From positions 1-64,000 of the forward strand of contig CANRNF010000001.1 in assembly GCA_947631865.1 (NCBI GenBank): DNA of 64,000 bases. The letters run 5' to 3'. Origin of the DNA: an uncultured Oscillospiraceae bacterium (GTDB lineage: Bacteria > Bacillota > Clostridia > Oscillospirales > Oscillospiraceae). The position numbers were made by a program, and so were the translations under genes. How positions within the stretch are numbered: the stretch's first letter is position 1; each line of letters opens with the position of its first letter. The notes beneath the pieces are model-generated. The model worked only from the letters and a program-made list of their open reading frames with translations, made no database searches and was not told the DNA's origin. Of this stretch, positions 1-9,355 are shown piece after piece.

Positions 1-1
1 C

Positions 2-346
2 ACCGTGAAGGGCGGGAAGATCAGCTTTGGCGACAACGCCATCGACCTCACTAAGAAGCTGGGGGGCAAGGCCGCCCGGTACGAGGGCAAGGAGGTCGTC
101 TTCGGCTTCCGGCCCGAGTCCATCGAGCTGGGCGCGGTGGACGGCGCCTACCAGTTCCAGGCCATGGTGGAGCTCACCGAGATGCTGGGCGACAACACCA
201 ACATCTATATCACCGCCGGCGAGGAGAAAGCCATTTTGAAGGTGGATCCCCACGACACGCCGGCCATCGACGAGAAGATCACCTTCTCCGTCCCTGTGGA
301 GAACGTCTATGTGTTCGATGGGGAGACGGAACTGGTCATCAAATAA
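2..346 (+). CDS. ABC transporter ATP-binding protein, C-terminal TOBE region (partial, truncated by window edge)
   Basis: FGFRPESIELG...VPVENVYVFDGETELVI resembles the C-terminus of UgpC/MsmK-type sugar ABC ATPases; runs off left edge. Confidence 0.75.
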   Translation, partial: TVKGGKISFGDNAIDLTKKLGGKAARYEGKEVVFGFRPESIELGAVDGAYQFQAMVELTEMLGDNTNIYITAGEEKAILKVDPHDTPAIDEKITFSVPVENVYVFDGETELVIK

Positions 347-358
347 GGAGGAATATCT

Positions 359-1201
359 ATGGACATCCGCTATTCTGCCAGCCCCAACGACGTGAAGCGG
401 TATACCACCGAGGAGCTGCGCAAGGAATTTCTCATCACCGATCTTTACGAGCCCGACACCGTGAAGGCCACCTACTCCCATGTGGACCGCATGGTGGTCA
501 TGGGCATCATGCCCGTGCACGAGGAGGTGCCCATCGACAAGGGCATCGACGTCTGGGCCAATTTCGGCACCAGTTACTTCTTTGAGCGCCGGGAGGCCGG
601 TATATTCGATCTGGGCGGCAAGGGCTACATCGTAGTGGATGGCACCCGCTACGATATGGGATACGAGGACTGCCTCTACATCACCAAGGGCGCCAAGACC
701 GTCTCCTTCGGGAGTGTGGACGCGGCCGAGCCCGCCAAGTTCTATCTGGCTTCCACGCCGGCCCACTGCAGCTATGAGACGAAGCTGCTGACCTACGAGA
801 AGGCCAACCACCGCCCCTGCGGCGAGGACGAGAATGCCAACAAGCGGGTCATCAACCAGTTCATCCACCCCGATGTGCTGCCCACCTGCCAGCTCTCCAT
901 GGGTCTTACCCAGCTGGCGCCGGGGAGCGTCTGGAACACCATGCCCAGCCACACCCATGAGCGCCGCATGGAGGTCTACACCTACTTTGAGATCCCCAAG
1001 GACCATGTGGTCATGCACTTCATGGGCCAGCCCCAGGAGACCCGCCACATCGTGATGCAGAACTTCGACGCGGTCATCTCTCCGTCCTGGTCCATCCACA
1101 GCGGCTGCGGCACCTCCAACTACACCTTCATCTGGGCCATGGGCGGCGAGAACCAGGCCTTTGACGATATGGACAACATCACTTCCACCGATCTGCGCTG
1201 A
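359..1201 (+). CDS. kduI: 5-dehydro-4-deoxy-D-glucuronate isomerase
   Basis: 280 aa, N-term MDIRYSASPNDVKRYTTEELRKEFLI typical of KduI; adjacent kduD. Confidence 0.92.
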   Translation: MDIRYSASPNDVKRYTTEELRKEFLITDLYEPDTVKATYSHVDRMVVMGIMPVHEEVPIDKGIDVWANFGTSYFFERREAGIFDLGGKGYIVVDGTRYDMGYEDCLYITKGAKTVSFGSVDAAEPAKFYLASTPAHCSYETKLLTYEKANHRPCGEDENANKRVINQFIHPDVLPTCQLSMGLTQLAPGSVWNTMPSHTHERRMEVYTYFEIPKDHVVMHFMGQPQETRHIVMQNFDAVISPSWSIHSGCGTSNYTFIWAMGGENQAFDDMDNITSTDLR

Positions 1202-1219
1202 GAGGAGAGTATCAACACT

Positions 1220-2020
1220 ATGGACATGATGAAACAGTTTTCTCTGGAGGGCAAGGTGGCCCTGGTCACCGGAGCGGCCTATGGCATCGGCTTCGCCATC
1301 GCCAAGGGCATGGCCAGCGCCGGCGCGAAGATCGTCTTCAACTGCCGCAGCCAGAGCAATATGGATAAGGCTCTCGCGGCCTACGCCGAGGAGGGCATCG
1401 ACGCCCACGGCTACATCGCCGACGTCACCGACGAGGCTCAAGTGGCCGATCTGGTGGCGAAGATCGAGGCCGATCTGGGCGGCGTGGACATCCTGGTGAA
1501 CAACGCCGGCATCATCAAGCGCATCCCCATGCTGGAGATGAGCGCCGAGGACTTCCGTCAGGTGGTGGATATCGACCTGACAGGCCCCTTCATCTGCGCC
1601 AAGGCCGTGATCCCCGGCATGATCAAGAAGGGTCATGGCAAGATCATCAATATCTGCTCTATGATGAGCGAGCTGGGCCGTGAGACCGTATCCGCCTACG
1701 CGGCGGCCAAGGGCGGCCTGAAGATGCTCACCCGGAACATCTGCTCCGAGTACGGCGAGGCCAACATCCAGTGCAATGGCATCGGCCCCGGCTACATCGC
1801 CACGCCTCAGACCGCGCCCCTGCGGGAGCGTCAGAGCGACGGCAGCCGTCATCCCTTCGACCAGTTCATCGTCTCCAAGACCCCTGCGGGCCGCTGGGGC
1901 GAGGCGGAGGACCTGATGGGTCCCGCCGTGTTCCTGGCCTCTGACGCCTCCAACTTTGTCAACGGCCACATCCTGTATGTGGACGGCGGCATCCTGGCCT
2001 ATATCGGCAAGCAGCCCTGA
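1220..2020 (+). CDS. kduD: SDR oxidoreductase, 2-deoxy-D-gluconate 3-dehydrogenase / gluconate 5-dehydrogenase
   Basis: SDR motifs TGAAYGIG, NNAG, YAAAKGG; paired with kduI. Confidence 0.85.
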   Translation: MDMMKQFSLEGKVALVTGAAYGIGFAIAKGMASAGAKIVFNCRSQSNMDKALAAYAEEGIDAHGYIADVTDEAQVADLVAKIEADLGGVDILVNNAGIIKRIPMLEMSAEDFRQVVDIDLTGPFICAKAVIPGMIKKGHGKIINICSMMSELGRETVSAYAAAKGGLKMLTRNICSEYGEANIQCNGIGPGYIATPQTAPLRERQSDGSRHPFDQFIVSKTPAGRWGEAEDLMGPAVFLASDASNFVNGHILYVDGGILAYIGKQP

Positions 2021-2023
2021 ACT

Positions 2024-2803
2024 ATGAAGACAGTATCCTTTCATGCCCTTGACGGCGTTGTAAGAGGATACATCCAGGAGGATTACGACACCCTCCAAGC
2101 CCACAAGGTCCGGCCGGCCCTGATCATCTGCCCGGGGGGCGCCTACGTATGGTGCTCCCCCCGGGAGGAGGACCCGCCGGCCTTCGCTTTTTTATCCATG
2201 GGCTATCAGGTGTTCATCCTGGAGTATTCCGGCGCGGAAAAAGCCGCGGATTACCGGCCCCTGCGGGAATTGGCTGACACGGTGCGCCAGGTGCGGGAAA
2301 ACGCCGCCCAGTGGCACATCGACCCGGACAAGATCGCCGTGATGGGCTTTTCCGCCGGGGGACACCTGGCGGCCAGCTTGGGCGCGTTCTGGAACGACCC
2401 CGAGGTGGGGCTGCCCGTAAGCGCGAGACCCGACGCGCTGGTGCTGTGCTATCCCGTGATCAGCACGAAGGAATTTGCCCACGAGGAGTCCGCCATGTGG
2501 GTGTCCGGAAAGGACCCCGCCATGCGGGAGAAGATGCACCTGCCCGACCGGGTGACGGCGGATTACCCGCCCACGTTCCTCTGGCACGGGGGCGAGGACG
2601 ACGCCGTCCCCCCGGAGAACAGCCTGATGCTGGCATGTGCCCTGAAAAAGCATGGGGTGCCCTTTGAGCTGCACCTGTTCGGCTCCGGCGCCCACGGCAT
2701 ATCCATGTGCAGCCAGGAGGTGGAGACGCCGGACGAGGCGTGCCGTCCCTGGGTGGGCCTGTGCCAGGCCTGGCTCAACAGACGATTCAACTATACGCCC
2801 TGA
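2024..2803 (+). CDS. alpha/beta hydrolase (acetyl-esterase-like)
   Basis: GFSAGGHLAAS nucleophile elbow, ICPGGAY, terminal GAHG. Confidence 0.8.
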   Translation: MKTVSFHALDGVVRGYIQEDYDTLQAHKVRPALIICPGGAYVWCSPREEDPPAFAFLSMGYQVFILEYSGAEKAADYRPLRELADTVRQVRENAAQWHIDPDKIAVMGFSAGGHLAASLGAFWNDPEVGLPVSARPDALVLCYPVISTKEFAHEESAMWVSGKDPAMREKMHLPDRVTADYPPTFLWHGGEDDAVPPENSLMLACALKKHGVPFELHLFGSGAHGISMCSQEVETPDEACRPWVGLCQAWLNRRFNYTP

Positions 2804-2817
2804 GGGGAGGAGCGAGC

Positions 2818-3675
2818 ATGATACAGTTCGGTATCCGATTGCACGACGTGAACGCCGCCCTGGGAGCGGAGGAGAAGACCATGGAGGCCCGGGCCAGAAA
2901 GGCTCGGGAGGAGGGCTTTTCCTGCGTCCACCTGGCCTTTTCCAAGGTGATAGATGGCGTGACCTTCGACGCCGCGGCCCTGACGGAGGGGCTGGGCATG
3001 TACACAAAGCGGGTGTTCACAAAAGAGGAGCTGGACGTGGCCGTGCTGGGCTGCTATCTCAATCTGGCCCACCCGGACCCGGAAAAGCTCAAGGGGATCC
3101 AGAGCCGGTACTACGGCCATCTGCGTGTGGCGTCCATCCTGGGCGCCGGCGTGGTGGGCACGGAGACCGGCGCGCCCAACGCCGAGTACAAGCTGGACGC
3201 CAATACCCACACCGACGAGGCCCTGGACAGCTTTATCCGGGGCCTGGCTCCGGTGGTGGAGTGTGCGGAGAGCTACGGCGTCACCATGGCCATCGAGCCG
3301 GTATGGAACCACATCGTCTATAACGCCGACCGGGCCGTGAAGGTCCTGAAGGCCATCGGAAGCCATAACCTGCGGATCATCCTGGACCCGGTGAACCTGC
3401 TGTACGCCGGCAACGCCGACGAAAAGGACTTAGTTTTTGCCGACGCCATCGACAAGCTGGGCGAGGATGTGGCCGTGGTGCACATTAAGGACTTCGTCCG
3501 GGAAGGCGATAAGCTGAAGAGCATCGCCGCCGGTACCGGTGAGATGGACTATGGGCGCATCCTGCGCTTTATAAAGGACCGCAAGCCCTTCATCCAGGCC
3601 ACCTTTGAGAACACCACCAACGACAACGCCGTGGCGGCCAGGACCTTCATCCAGAACGCCTACGACGCGCTCTGA
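2818..3675 (+). CDS. sugar phosphate isomerase/epimerase (xylose isomerase-like TIM barrel)
   Basis: ATG at 2818 after GGGAGG SD; AIEPVWNHIVYN, ILDPVNLL, VVHIKDF. Confidence 0.75.
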   Translation: MIQFGIRLHDVNAALGAEEKTMEARARKAREEGFSCVHLAFSKVIDGVTFDAAALTEGLGMYTKRVFTKEELDVAVLGCYLNLAHPDPEKLKGIQSRYYGHLRVASILGAGVVGTETGAPNAEYKLDANTHTDEALDSFIRGLAPVVECAESYGVTMAIEPVWNHIVYNADRAVKVLKAIGSHNLRIILDPVNLLYAGNADEKDLVFADAIDKLGEDVAVVHIKDFVREGDKLKSIAAGTGEMDYGRILRFIKDRKPFIQATFENTTNDNAVAARTFIQNAYDAL

Positions 3676-3731
3676 CGTGAGCAGTATCTTCCATACGGGA
3701 AGCGATAACGAATTTCTTCGGAGGACGACAC

Positions 3732-6635
3732 ATGGTTTTTCAGAAAGAACAGGCCAGGACCCAGACCTTGACGGCCAAGGAGCTCGTGGCAAAGCTTTTC
3801 GCCGAAGAGGGAAAGGGCGGCGCGCTGGATGGAGAGTTCCTGTCCGCGGACCGCTCCGCCGCGCTGGGCTTTTTGGGGTTGCCCTTTGAGGCGCCCATAT
3901 GCGCCTATCTCATGAACCGTCCCGCCACGGCCGCCTATATCGCTGGTTTCCCCGGCAGCCAGGCCTTTTGCGTGGAGGGCGAGCGGGTTCTGCATCTGAC
4001 CGAGGCGGGAAAGGAGCCCGCGCCGGCGGACGTGGCGGCGGAGGTGCTGGACGTGTACCGCCGCGTGCTGGCCAGCCCCGGCCAGCTCAACGACAAGGGC
4101 GAGCTGTTGCTGGACCTGAAGGCCTATCCTGTGGGACTGCACTATCCTGTGAACCTGCTGCTGGGAGACAGGACAGAGTATCCCCGGCCGCTGTATACCA
4201 CCCCCAAGAGCGCCCTGGACGGCCTGGGCCGTGGTTCCTTCCGGGCCTCCGGCGGCACCCAGGTGCTGGCCACCCGCTGCGTGCTCCAGCCGGAGGAGAA
4301 CGGGGAGCCCGCCAACCGCCAGTTCTATCTCGTTGAAAACGGCAGGCAGATATTCTGCTCCTTCGACGTGGAGGATAATGTGGTCTCCGCCCAGTGCCTG
4401 CACAGCCAGAACCGGAGCGTCATCACCTATGAGACCGGGTGCGGCCTCACGGTCCGGCGGACCATCTTCCTGCTGCCTCAGGAGGACGGCATGCCCTCGG
4501 CGGTGGAGGACCAGCGGGTGGAGATCGAGAACCGTTCAGGCCGGGACCGGACGATGAAGATCATCATGACCGGCATGTTCGGCATCACCGACCCAGTCAC
4601 CACCGCAAACGACATCGTCTACGCCAACATCGTGGCCGAGAGCGAGGTGTGGTACAGGAACGGCAGGCCCGCCGCCATGACGCTGCACCACAAGCCCAAC
4701 GGCTGCCGGGTGGAGAAGCGCTTCGCGGCGCTGCTGTGCGGCGGCGAGGGCTTTGAGGAGTTCTGTACCAGCCAGCCCGATTTCATCGGCCGGGGCACCC
4801 TGGCCCATCCGGAGCTTGCCGCCCATCTGCCCAGCCGGTACAGCCGGAAGATGACGCCATTTTTCGCCATGGGCCGGACCTTCACCGTCAAGGCGGGGCA
4901 GAAGGCGGTCATCGACGAGTTCGTGGGCATGCAGGAGTCGGAGGGCGACGCGGCCCAGGAGCTGGACGGGGCTCTGGGGAAGCTGCTGGAGAAGTACGCC
5001 GACCCGGCAGCCCTGGAGCGGACGCTGGAGGGTGTGATCGCCTTCTGGGACCGCTATCCGGCCTATCTGGAGCCGGAGACGGGAGACGAGCGGCTGGACG
5101 TATATGTGCGGAGAAACCTGCCCTTCCAGGTGCTCTACCAGACCTATGTGTCCCGGGCCTTCGCCTGGACCCAAAAATCCTACCGGGAGACCGGCTTCCG
5201 GGAGATACAGGACATTTACGCGTCCATGTATTACCTCTGCGCCGATGGGAAGAGCGCCCTTGTCCGGGAGCTCATCTCCACCTGGGTGAAAAACGTGTTC
5301 CCTATGGGCTACGCCTACCATAACTTCACCTTCCGGGGCAAGGAGCCCGGCGACTGCTCAGACGACCAGCTGTGGCTCGTCCAGGCGGTGTACCGGTATG
5401 TGACCCTCACGGGCGACTATGATTTCCTGCGGGAGAAGTTCCCCGTGGCGGGGAATGGCCCGGAGCGCACCCTTTGGGAGACCATCATGGCCATATTGGA
5501 GTACAGCGGGGATATATCCGTGGGGACCCACGGGCTGCCGCTGCTGGACAAGGCGGACTGGAACGACACCCTGCGCCTGGACCGGGAGGTGCCGGACGGG
5601 CCGGAGAAGGAGCGGCGCTACCGCCGCCAGCTGGAGGAAAAGGGCCAGGCCTGGGGCGCGCGCTGGGACAACACCCTGTCAGAGAGCGTGATGAACGCCT
5701 GCCTTTTGAAGATCGCGGCCGACGAGGCGGCGGAGCTGGCAGGAGGCATCGGCCAGGAGGCCGACGGGAAAAAAGCGGCCGCTCTGGCGTTGCGGCTGGC
5801 GGAGAGCATGCAGAAAAACGCTTGGAAGAACGGCTACTTTGCCCGCTGCCTCATCAACGATGGCCGGCGCTATACCTACCTGGGCGCCCCCGGCGACGGA
5901 CTCAGCCTGGACCCGGATATCGACGGCAGCTATTACCTCAACTCCTACAGCTGGGCCATCCTGGCGAAGGTGGCCACGGAGGAGCAGATCGCTTCCATGC
6001 TGGACGCGGTGGAGACATATCTCAAGACCGACGCTGGATTGAAGCTGTGCACCCTTGTGAACTACGACCTTTTGGGCGTGAATACCAGCACGGCGTTCTA
6101 TTTCCCCGGCGACCGCGAGAACGGCGGCGTGTTCAAGCACGCGGCCATGATGGCCACGGTGGCGTCCCTGCAGGCGGCCAAGGAGGTACAGGACGAGACC
6201 CTGGCCCGGCGGCTGGCGGACCTTGCCTTCTTCATGATCGGCCGCACGGTGCCCTACGGGACCATGGACGATCCCTTCATCCTGAAGGGGAATCCCCGAT
6301 TCTGCACCCAGTACAACAACAGCGAGACCTGCGAGAATATCGGCCCCATGCTCTCCGGCACCGCCTCCTGGCTCACTCTGGCGGTGTACGAGTTCCTGGG
6401 CGTGGATGTGCGGAAGGACACCCTCCGTTTCTCCCCGGTGCTCCCGGAAGGCCGGGAGGAGGCGGCATACACCCTGCGTCTGGGGAACGGGACCGTCCAC
6501 GTGCATGTCGCCGGCGGCGAAGGACGCTTCCGGGCGGCTAAGGCCAGCGCCTACACCCTGGATGGCAAGCCCGTGGGAGCGGAGATACCCAGACCTGCGG
6601 ACGGCGGCGAGCACACCGTGGAGATCCGCCTGTAA
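3732..6635 (+). CDS. GH94-like glycoside phosphorylase (cellobiose/oligosaccharide phosphorylase type)
   Basis: 967 aa; DKADWNDTLRLD and long (alpha/alpha)6 type sequence, C-term DPFILKGNPRFCTQYNNSETCENIGPMLSGTASWL. Confidence 0.65.
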   Translation: MVFQKEQARTQTLTAKELVAKLFAEEGKGGALDGEFLSADRSAALGFLGLPFEAPICAYLMNRPATAAYIAGFPGSQAFCVEGERVLHLTEAGKEPAPADVAAEVLDVYRRVLASPGQLNDKGELLLDLKAYPVGLHYPVNLLLGDRTEYPRPLYTTPKSALDGLGRGSFRASGGTQVLATRCVLQPEENGEPANRQFYLVENGRQIFCSFDVEDNVVSAQCLHSQNRSVITYETGCGLTVRRTIFLLPQEDGMPSAVEDQRVEIENRSGRDRTMKIIMTGMFGITDPVTTANDIVYANIVAESEVWYRNGRPAAMTLHHKPNGCRVEKRFAALLCGGEGFEEFCTSQPDFIGRGTLAHPELAAHLPSRYSRKMTPFFAMGRTFTVKAGQKAVIDEFVGMQESEGDAAQELDGALGKLLEKYADPAALERTLEGVIAFWDRYPAYLEPETGDERLDVYVRRNLPFQVLYQTYVSRAFAWTQKSYRETGFREIQDIYASMYYLCADGKSALVRELISTWVKNVFPMGYAYHNFTFRGKEPGDCSDDQLWLVQAVYRYVTLTGDYDFLREKFPVAGNGPERTLWETIMAILEYSGDISVGTHGLPLLDKADWNDTLRLDREVPDGPEKERRYRRQLEEKGQAWGARWDNTLSESVMNACLLKIAADEAAELAGGIGQEADGKKAAALALRLAESMQKNAWKNGYFARCLINDGRRYTYLGAPGDGLSLDPDIDGSYYLNSYSWAILAKVATEEQIASMLDAVETYLKTDAGLKLCTLVNYDLLGVNTSTAFYFPGDRENGGVFKHAAMMATVASLQAAKEVQDETLARRLADLAFFMIGRTVPYGTMDDPFILKGNPRFCTQYNNSETCENIGPMLSGTASWLTLAVYEFLGVDVRKDTLRFSPVLPEGREEAAYTLRLGNGTVHVHVAGGEGRFRAAKASAYTLDGKPVGAEIPRPADGGEHTVEIRL

Positions 6636-6658
6636 GGCAAGAAAACAATGGAACAGGA

Positions 6659-6718
6659 CCCACTCTGTATGGCAGACGCCGTACAGAGTGGGCCACTTTA
6701 TTAATTTATTAATTTTTT
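6659..6718 (+). terminator. intrinsic terminator-like hairpin after catabolic operon
   Basis: CCCACTCTGTA-N12-TACAGAGTGGG perfect 11-bp stem followed by T-rich sequence ending in TTTTTT. Confidence 0.65.
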
Positions 6719-6795
6719 ATGGAAACCTGTAACGAATGGGTCCCCGCGCCGTCTAACCGGTGGCACCGATCAAGAATACAGAAAGGACCCGAGAT

Positions 6796-7710
6796 ATGCT
6801 GGAAGATTTCAAGATCACCACACCGCTGGTAAAGCTGAATGAGTTCGCCGGGAACGAGGCATATGTTAAGCTGGAGGGCAGCAACCTCTATGGCAGCGCC
6901 AAGGACCGCTGCGCCATCTATGTGCTGACGAAGCTTTTGGAGGAGGGGACTATCTCCCGCAATACGGAGATCGTGGAGAGCTCCTCCGGGAACATGGGCG
7001 TAGCCCTCGCGGCGGTGGGCGCAAGGATGGGCCTCAAGATCACCATCATGATCGACGAGTCCATCTCCGGGCTGAACGAGTTTCTCATCACCTCCTTTAG
7101 GGCCAACACCATCAAGATCACGGAGGCGGACGAGAACGGCAGTTACCTGAAGGCCCGGCTCCGCACCGTGAAGGAATATCTGGAAGGCCACGAGGACGTA
7201 TACTGGTTCAACCAGTACGGCAATCCCCTGGTCATCGAGGCCTACCGGGAGACGGTGGGTAAGGAGATCGCCCAGCAGATGCCCGACGCAGACTATGTGT
7301 TCGTGGCCATCTCCAGCGGCGGCACCATCGCGGGCATCTCCCAGGCCATGGAAAAATACGGCCACGGCATCAAGGTGGTGGCGGTGGACCTGGAAGGCTC
7401 CAAGATATTTGACCCCGAGACCAAGGCCATCAAGCACCTGACCGGCATCGGCTCCAGCATCCGCAGCGACAATGTGCAGCGAGCGGTGTTCGACGACCAC
7501 ATCGTCATCGACGAGCCCAGCTCCATCCAGGCCCTTTACGATATGCTCCGGAAGGAGCAGCTGTTTTTGGGCGGCTCCTCCGGCTGCGTGGTGGCCGGAG
7601 CCCGCAAATACCTGGTGGACCACAACATGACGGGCAAGAAGGTCGTTCTGGTGTCCCACGATCGGGGCGACAGGTACTACAACAACCTCTACAGCAAGTA
7701 TTTTGGCTGA
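6796..7710 (+). CDS. sbnA: SbnA-like PLP-dependent synthase (N-(2-amino-2-carboxyethyl)-L-glutamate synthase)
   Basis: ATG at 6796; cysteine-synthase fold motifs KDRCAIY, ESSSGNMGVALA, SSGGTIAGIS; followed by sbnB-like gene. Confidence 0.8.
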   Translation: MLEDFKITTPLVKLNEFAGNEAYVKLEGSNLYGSAKDRCAIYVLTKLLEEGTISRNTEIVESSSGNMGVALAAVGARMGLKITIMIDESISGLNEFLITSFRANTIKITEADENGSYLKARLRTVKEYLEGHEDVYWFNQYGNPLVIEAYRETVGKEIAQQMPDADYVFVAISSGGTIAGISQAMEKYGHGIKVVAVDLEGSKIFDPETKAIKHLTGIGSSIRSDNVQRAVFDDHIVIDEPSSIQALYDMLRKEQLFLGGSSGCVVAGARKYLVDHNMTGKKVVLVSHDRGDRYYNNLYSKYFG

Positions 7711-7729
7711 ATGGAAAGGATAGAAGAAA

Positions 7730-8725
7730 ATGTCTGAGAACGTCCTGGTATTGGGCAACGCCCAGGTGAAGAGCATCCTGTCCGGCAGGGAGGACGAGGT
7801 CATCGAGATCGTCAAGCAGGCCTATATCCTGCACCATGAGGGGCAGTCCTCGCTGCCGCACTCGGTGTTCCTGCGCTTTCCCGGCAACGACACGGATAGG
7901 ATCATTGGGCTGCCCGCGTATTTGGGGGGAGAATATGGCGTGGCCGGCATGAAGTGGGTGTCCTCCTTCCCGGGGAACATCCAAAAAGGTGTGGAGCGGG
8001 CCAGCGCGGCCGTGTTCCTGAACGATATGGCCACGGGCCGTGTCCGGGCCATCCTGGAGGGTTCCCTCATCAGCGCCCAGCGCACCGCCGCCAGCGCGGC
8101 TCTGGCGGGGAAGTGCCTGCACGGCAATGCCGACGAGACGAAGGCGGGGCTCGTGGGCTGCGGCGTCATCAACGGCCAGATCCTCCACTTTCTGCGGACG
8201 GAGTTCCCCAAGCTGGAGAAGGTGTATCTCTATGACCTGTCCGGCGAGCGGATGGACCAGTTCATCGCCAACAATCCCTATGAGGGCCTGAGCTATGAAA
8301 AGTGCGGCGATATCGAGAGCCTGTTTGCCGCGGCGAAGCTGGTATCCTTCGCCACCACGGCGGGCACGCCCTATATCAAGCACTTGGACGCCCTCACGGC
8401 GGAGCACACGGTCCTGGGCATCTCTCTGCGGGATCTTGACCCGGACATCATCGCCAGCAGCCATAACATCGTGGACGACTTGGACCATGTGTGCCGGGAG
8501 AAGACCTCCATCCACCTGACCTACCAAAAGCTGGGCAACACGGACTTTGTGGCCGGCAACATCGCCGACGCGGTGAAGGGGACTGTCCCGCCCCGGGCGG
8601 CTGGCAAGCCCTCAGTTTACAGCCCCTTTGGTCTGGGCGTGCTGGACGTGGCCCTGGCCCAATATGTGGCGGAGAAGGCTAAGGACGAGGGTGTGGGCAC
8701 CGTCATCGAGAACTTCCAGCCCTGA
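7730..8725 (+). CDS. sbnB: SbnB-like ornithine cyclodeaminase-family dehydrogenase (2,3-diaminopropionate biosynthesis)
   Basis: SLPHSVFLRFP, IGLPAYLGG, RTAASAALAGKCL, VGCGVINGQIL motifs; immediately downstream of sbnA-like gene. Confidence 0.8.
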   Translation: MSENVLVLGNAQVKSILSGREDEVIEIVKQAYILHHEGQSSLPHSVFLRFPGNDTDRIIGLPAYLGGEYGVAGMKWVSSFPGNIQKGVERASAAVFLNDMATGRVRAILEGSLISAQRTAASAALAGKCLHGNADETKAGLVGCGVINGQILHFLRTEFPKLEKVYLYDLSGERMDQFIANNPYEGLSYEKCGDIESLFAAAKLVSFATTAGTPYIKHLDALTAEHTVLGISLRDLDPDIIASSHNIVDDLDHVCREKTSIHLTYQKLGNTDFVAGNIADAVKGTVPPRAAGKPSVYSPFGLGVLDVALAQYVAEKAKDEGVGTVIENFQP

Positions 8726-8803
8726 TAGGCGGGGATATAGGTACATATTCGGCCGGCCGGGATCATAGGATGTACAAACATCGAACCCGGAGGTCATGAA
8801 AGG

Positions 8804-9002
8804 TTGAACAAACTGAAAACCGTACTGAAGAGACACCGCAAGTATCTGGGGCCGGCCGCCCTGGTGCTTGCGGTGGCGGCTATATTCTGGGTGGTGAACA
8901 GTCCCAGCATCGTGGGCGTCTCCGCCGCCAGCAAGGAGCTGCCGATCTACTGCGTCAAGCGGGACAATAAAGCAGTGTCCCTTACCTTTGACGCCGCCTG
9001 GG
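8804..9002 (+). pseudogene. polysaccharide deacetylase, 5' fragment (anchor plus TFDAAWG), interrupted by mobile element
   Basis: AVSLTFDAAWG then abrupt loss of homology; continuation WGNEDTQTLIDILTKYDVRATFFLVG found at 26529. Confidence 0.85.
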
Positions 9003-9022
9003 GTGATGTAAGAGTGCGGCAA
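9003..9022. repeat. left terminal inverted repeat of element
   Basis: GTGATGTAAGAGTGCGGCAA. Confidence 0.8.
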
Positions 9023-9138
9023 AAGCGCGATACAGGAATGCGACAATGTTAATGCTGTGAAAAACCAATGAGAGAAAGAATCGCCAAACCCGCCTCCAGC
9101 AAGCGTTTGCGCGATTCTTCCAAGGCTGAATCTCGTAA

Positions 9139-9177
9139 AAACTGCGCCGTCGGGATTGTTACCCGATGGCGCAGTTT
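9139..9177 (-). terminator. terminator hairpin for the minus-strand gene 9356-11056
   Basis: AAACTGCGCCGTCGGG / CCCGATGGCGCAGTTT 16-bp stem with one wobble; minus-strand run TTTTT follows. Confidence 0.6.
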
Positions 9178-9355
9178 CTGCACATGCCAAAAGTATTCGT
9201 ATTATGTAAGAGTGTTGCAGATAGGTCTGCGTGATTTGGCGGGATAATCACGGACAAATCTCGTAAAAGCTGCGACGTGGAAATCATGGCGAGTTTAAGA
9301 CTGTTTGGGTCCAGACATTACGTTGTGTCAACTAGGTATATGTGTTTCTGGTGGC

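Noticed and set aside
5474-6541. 355-aa plus-strand alternative-frame ORF inside the GH94-like gene
   Set aside because: Out-of-frame overlap with a long well-supported CDS; R/G/P-rich composition typical of frame shadow.
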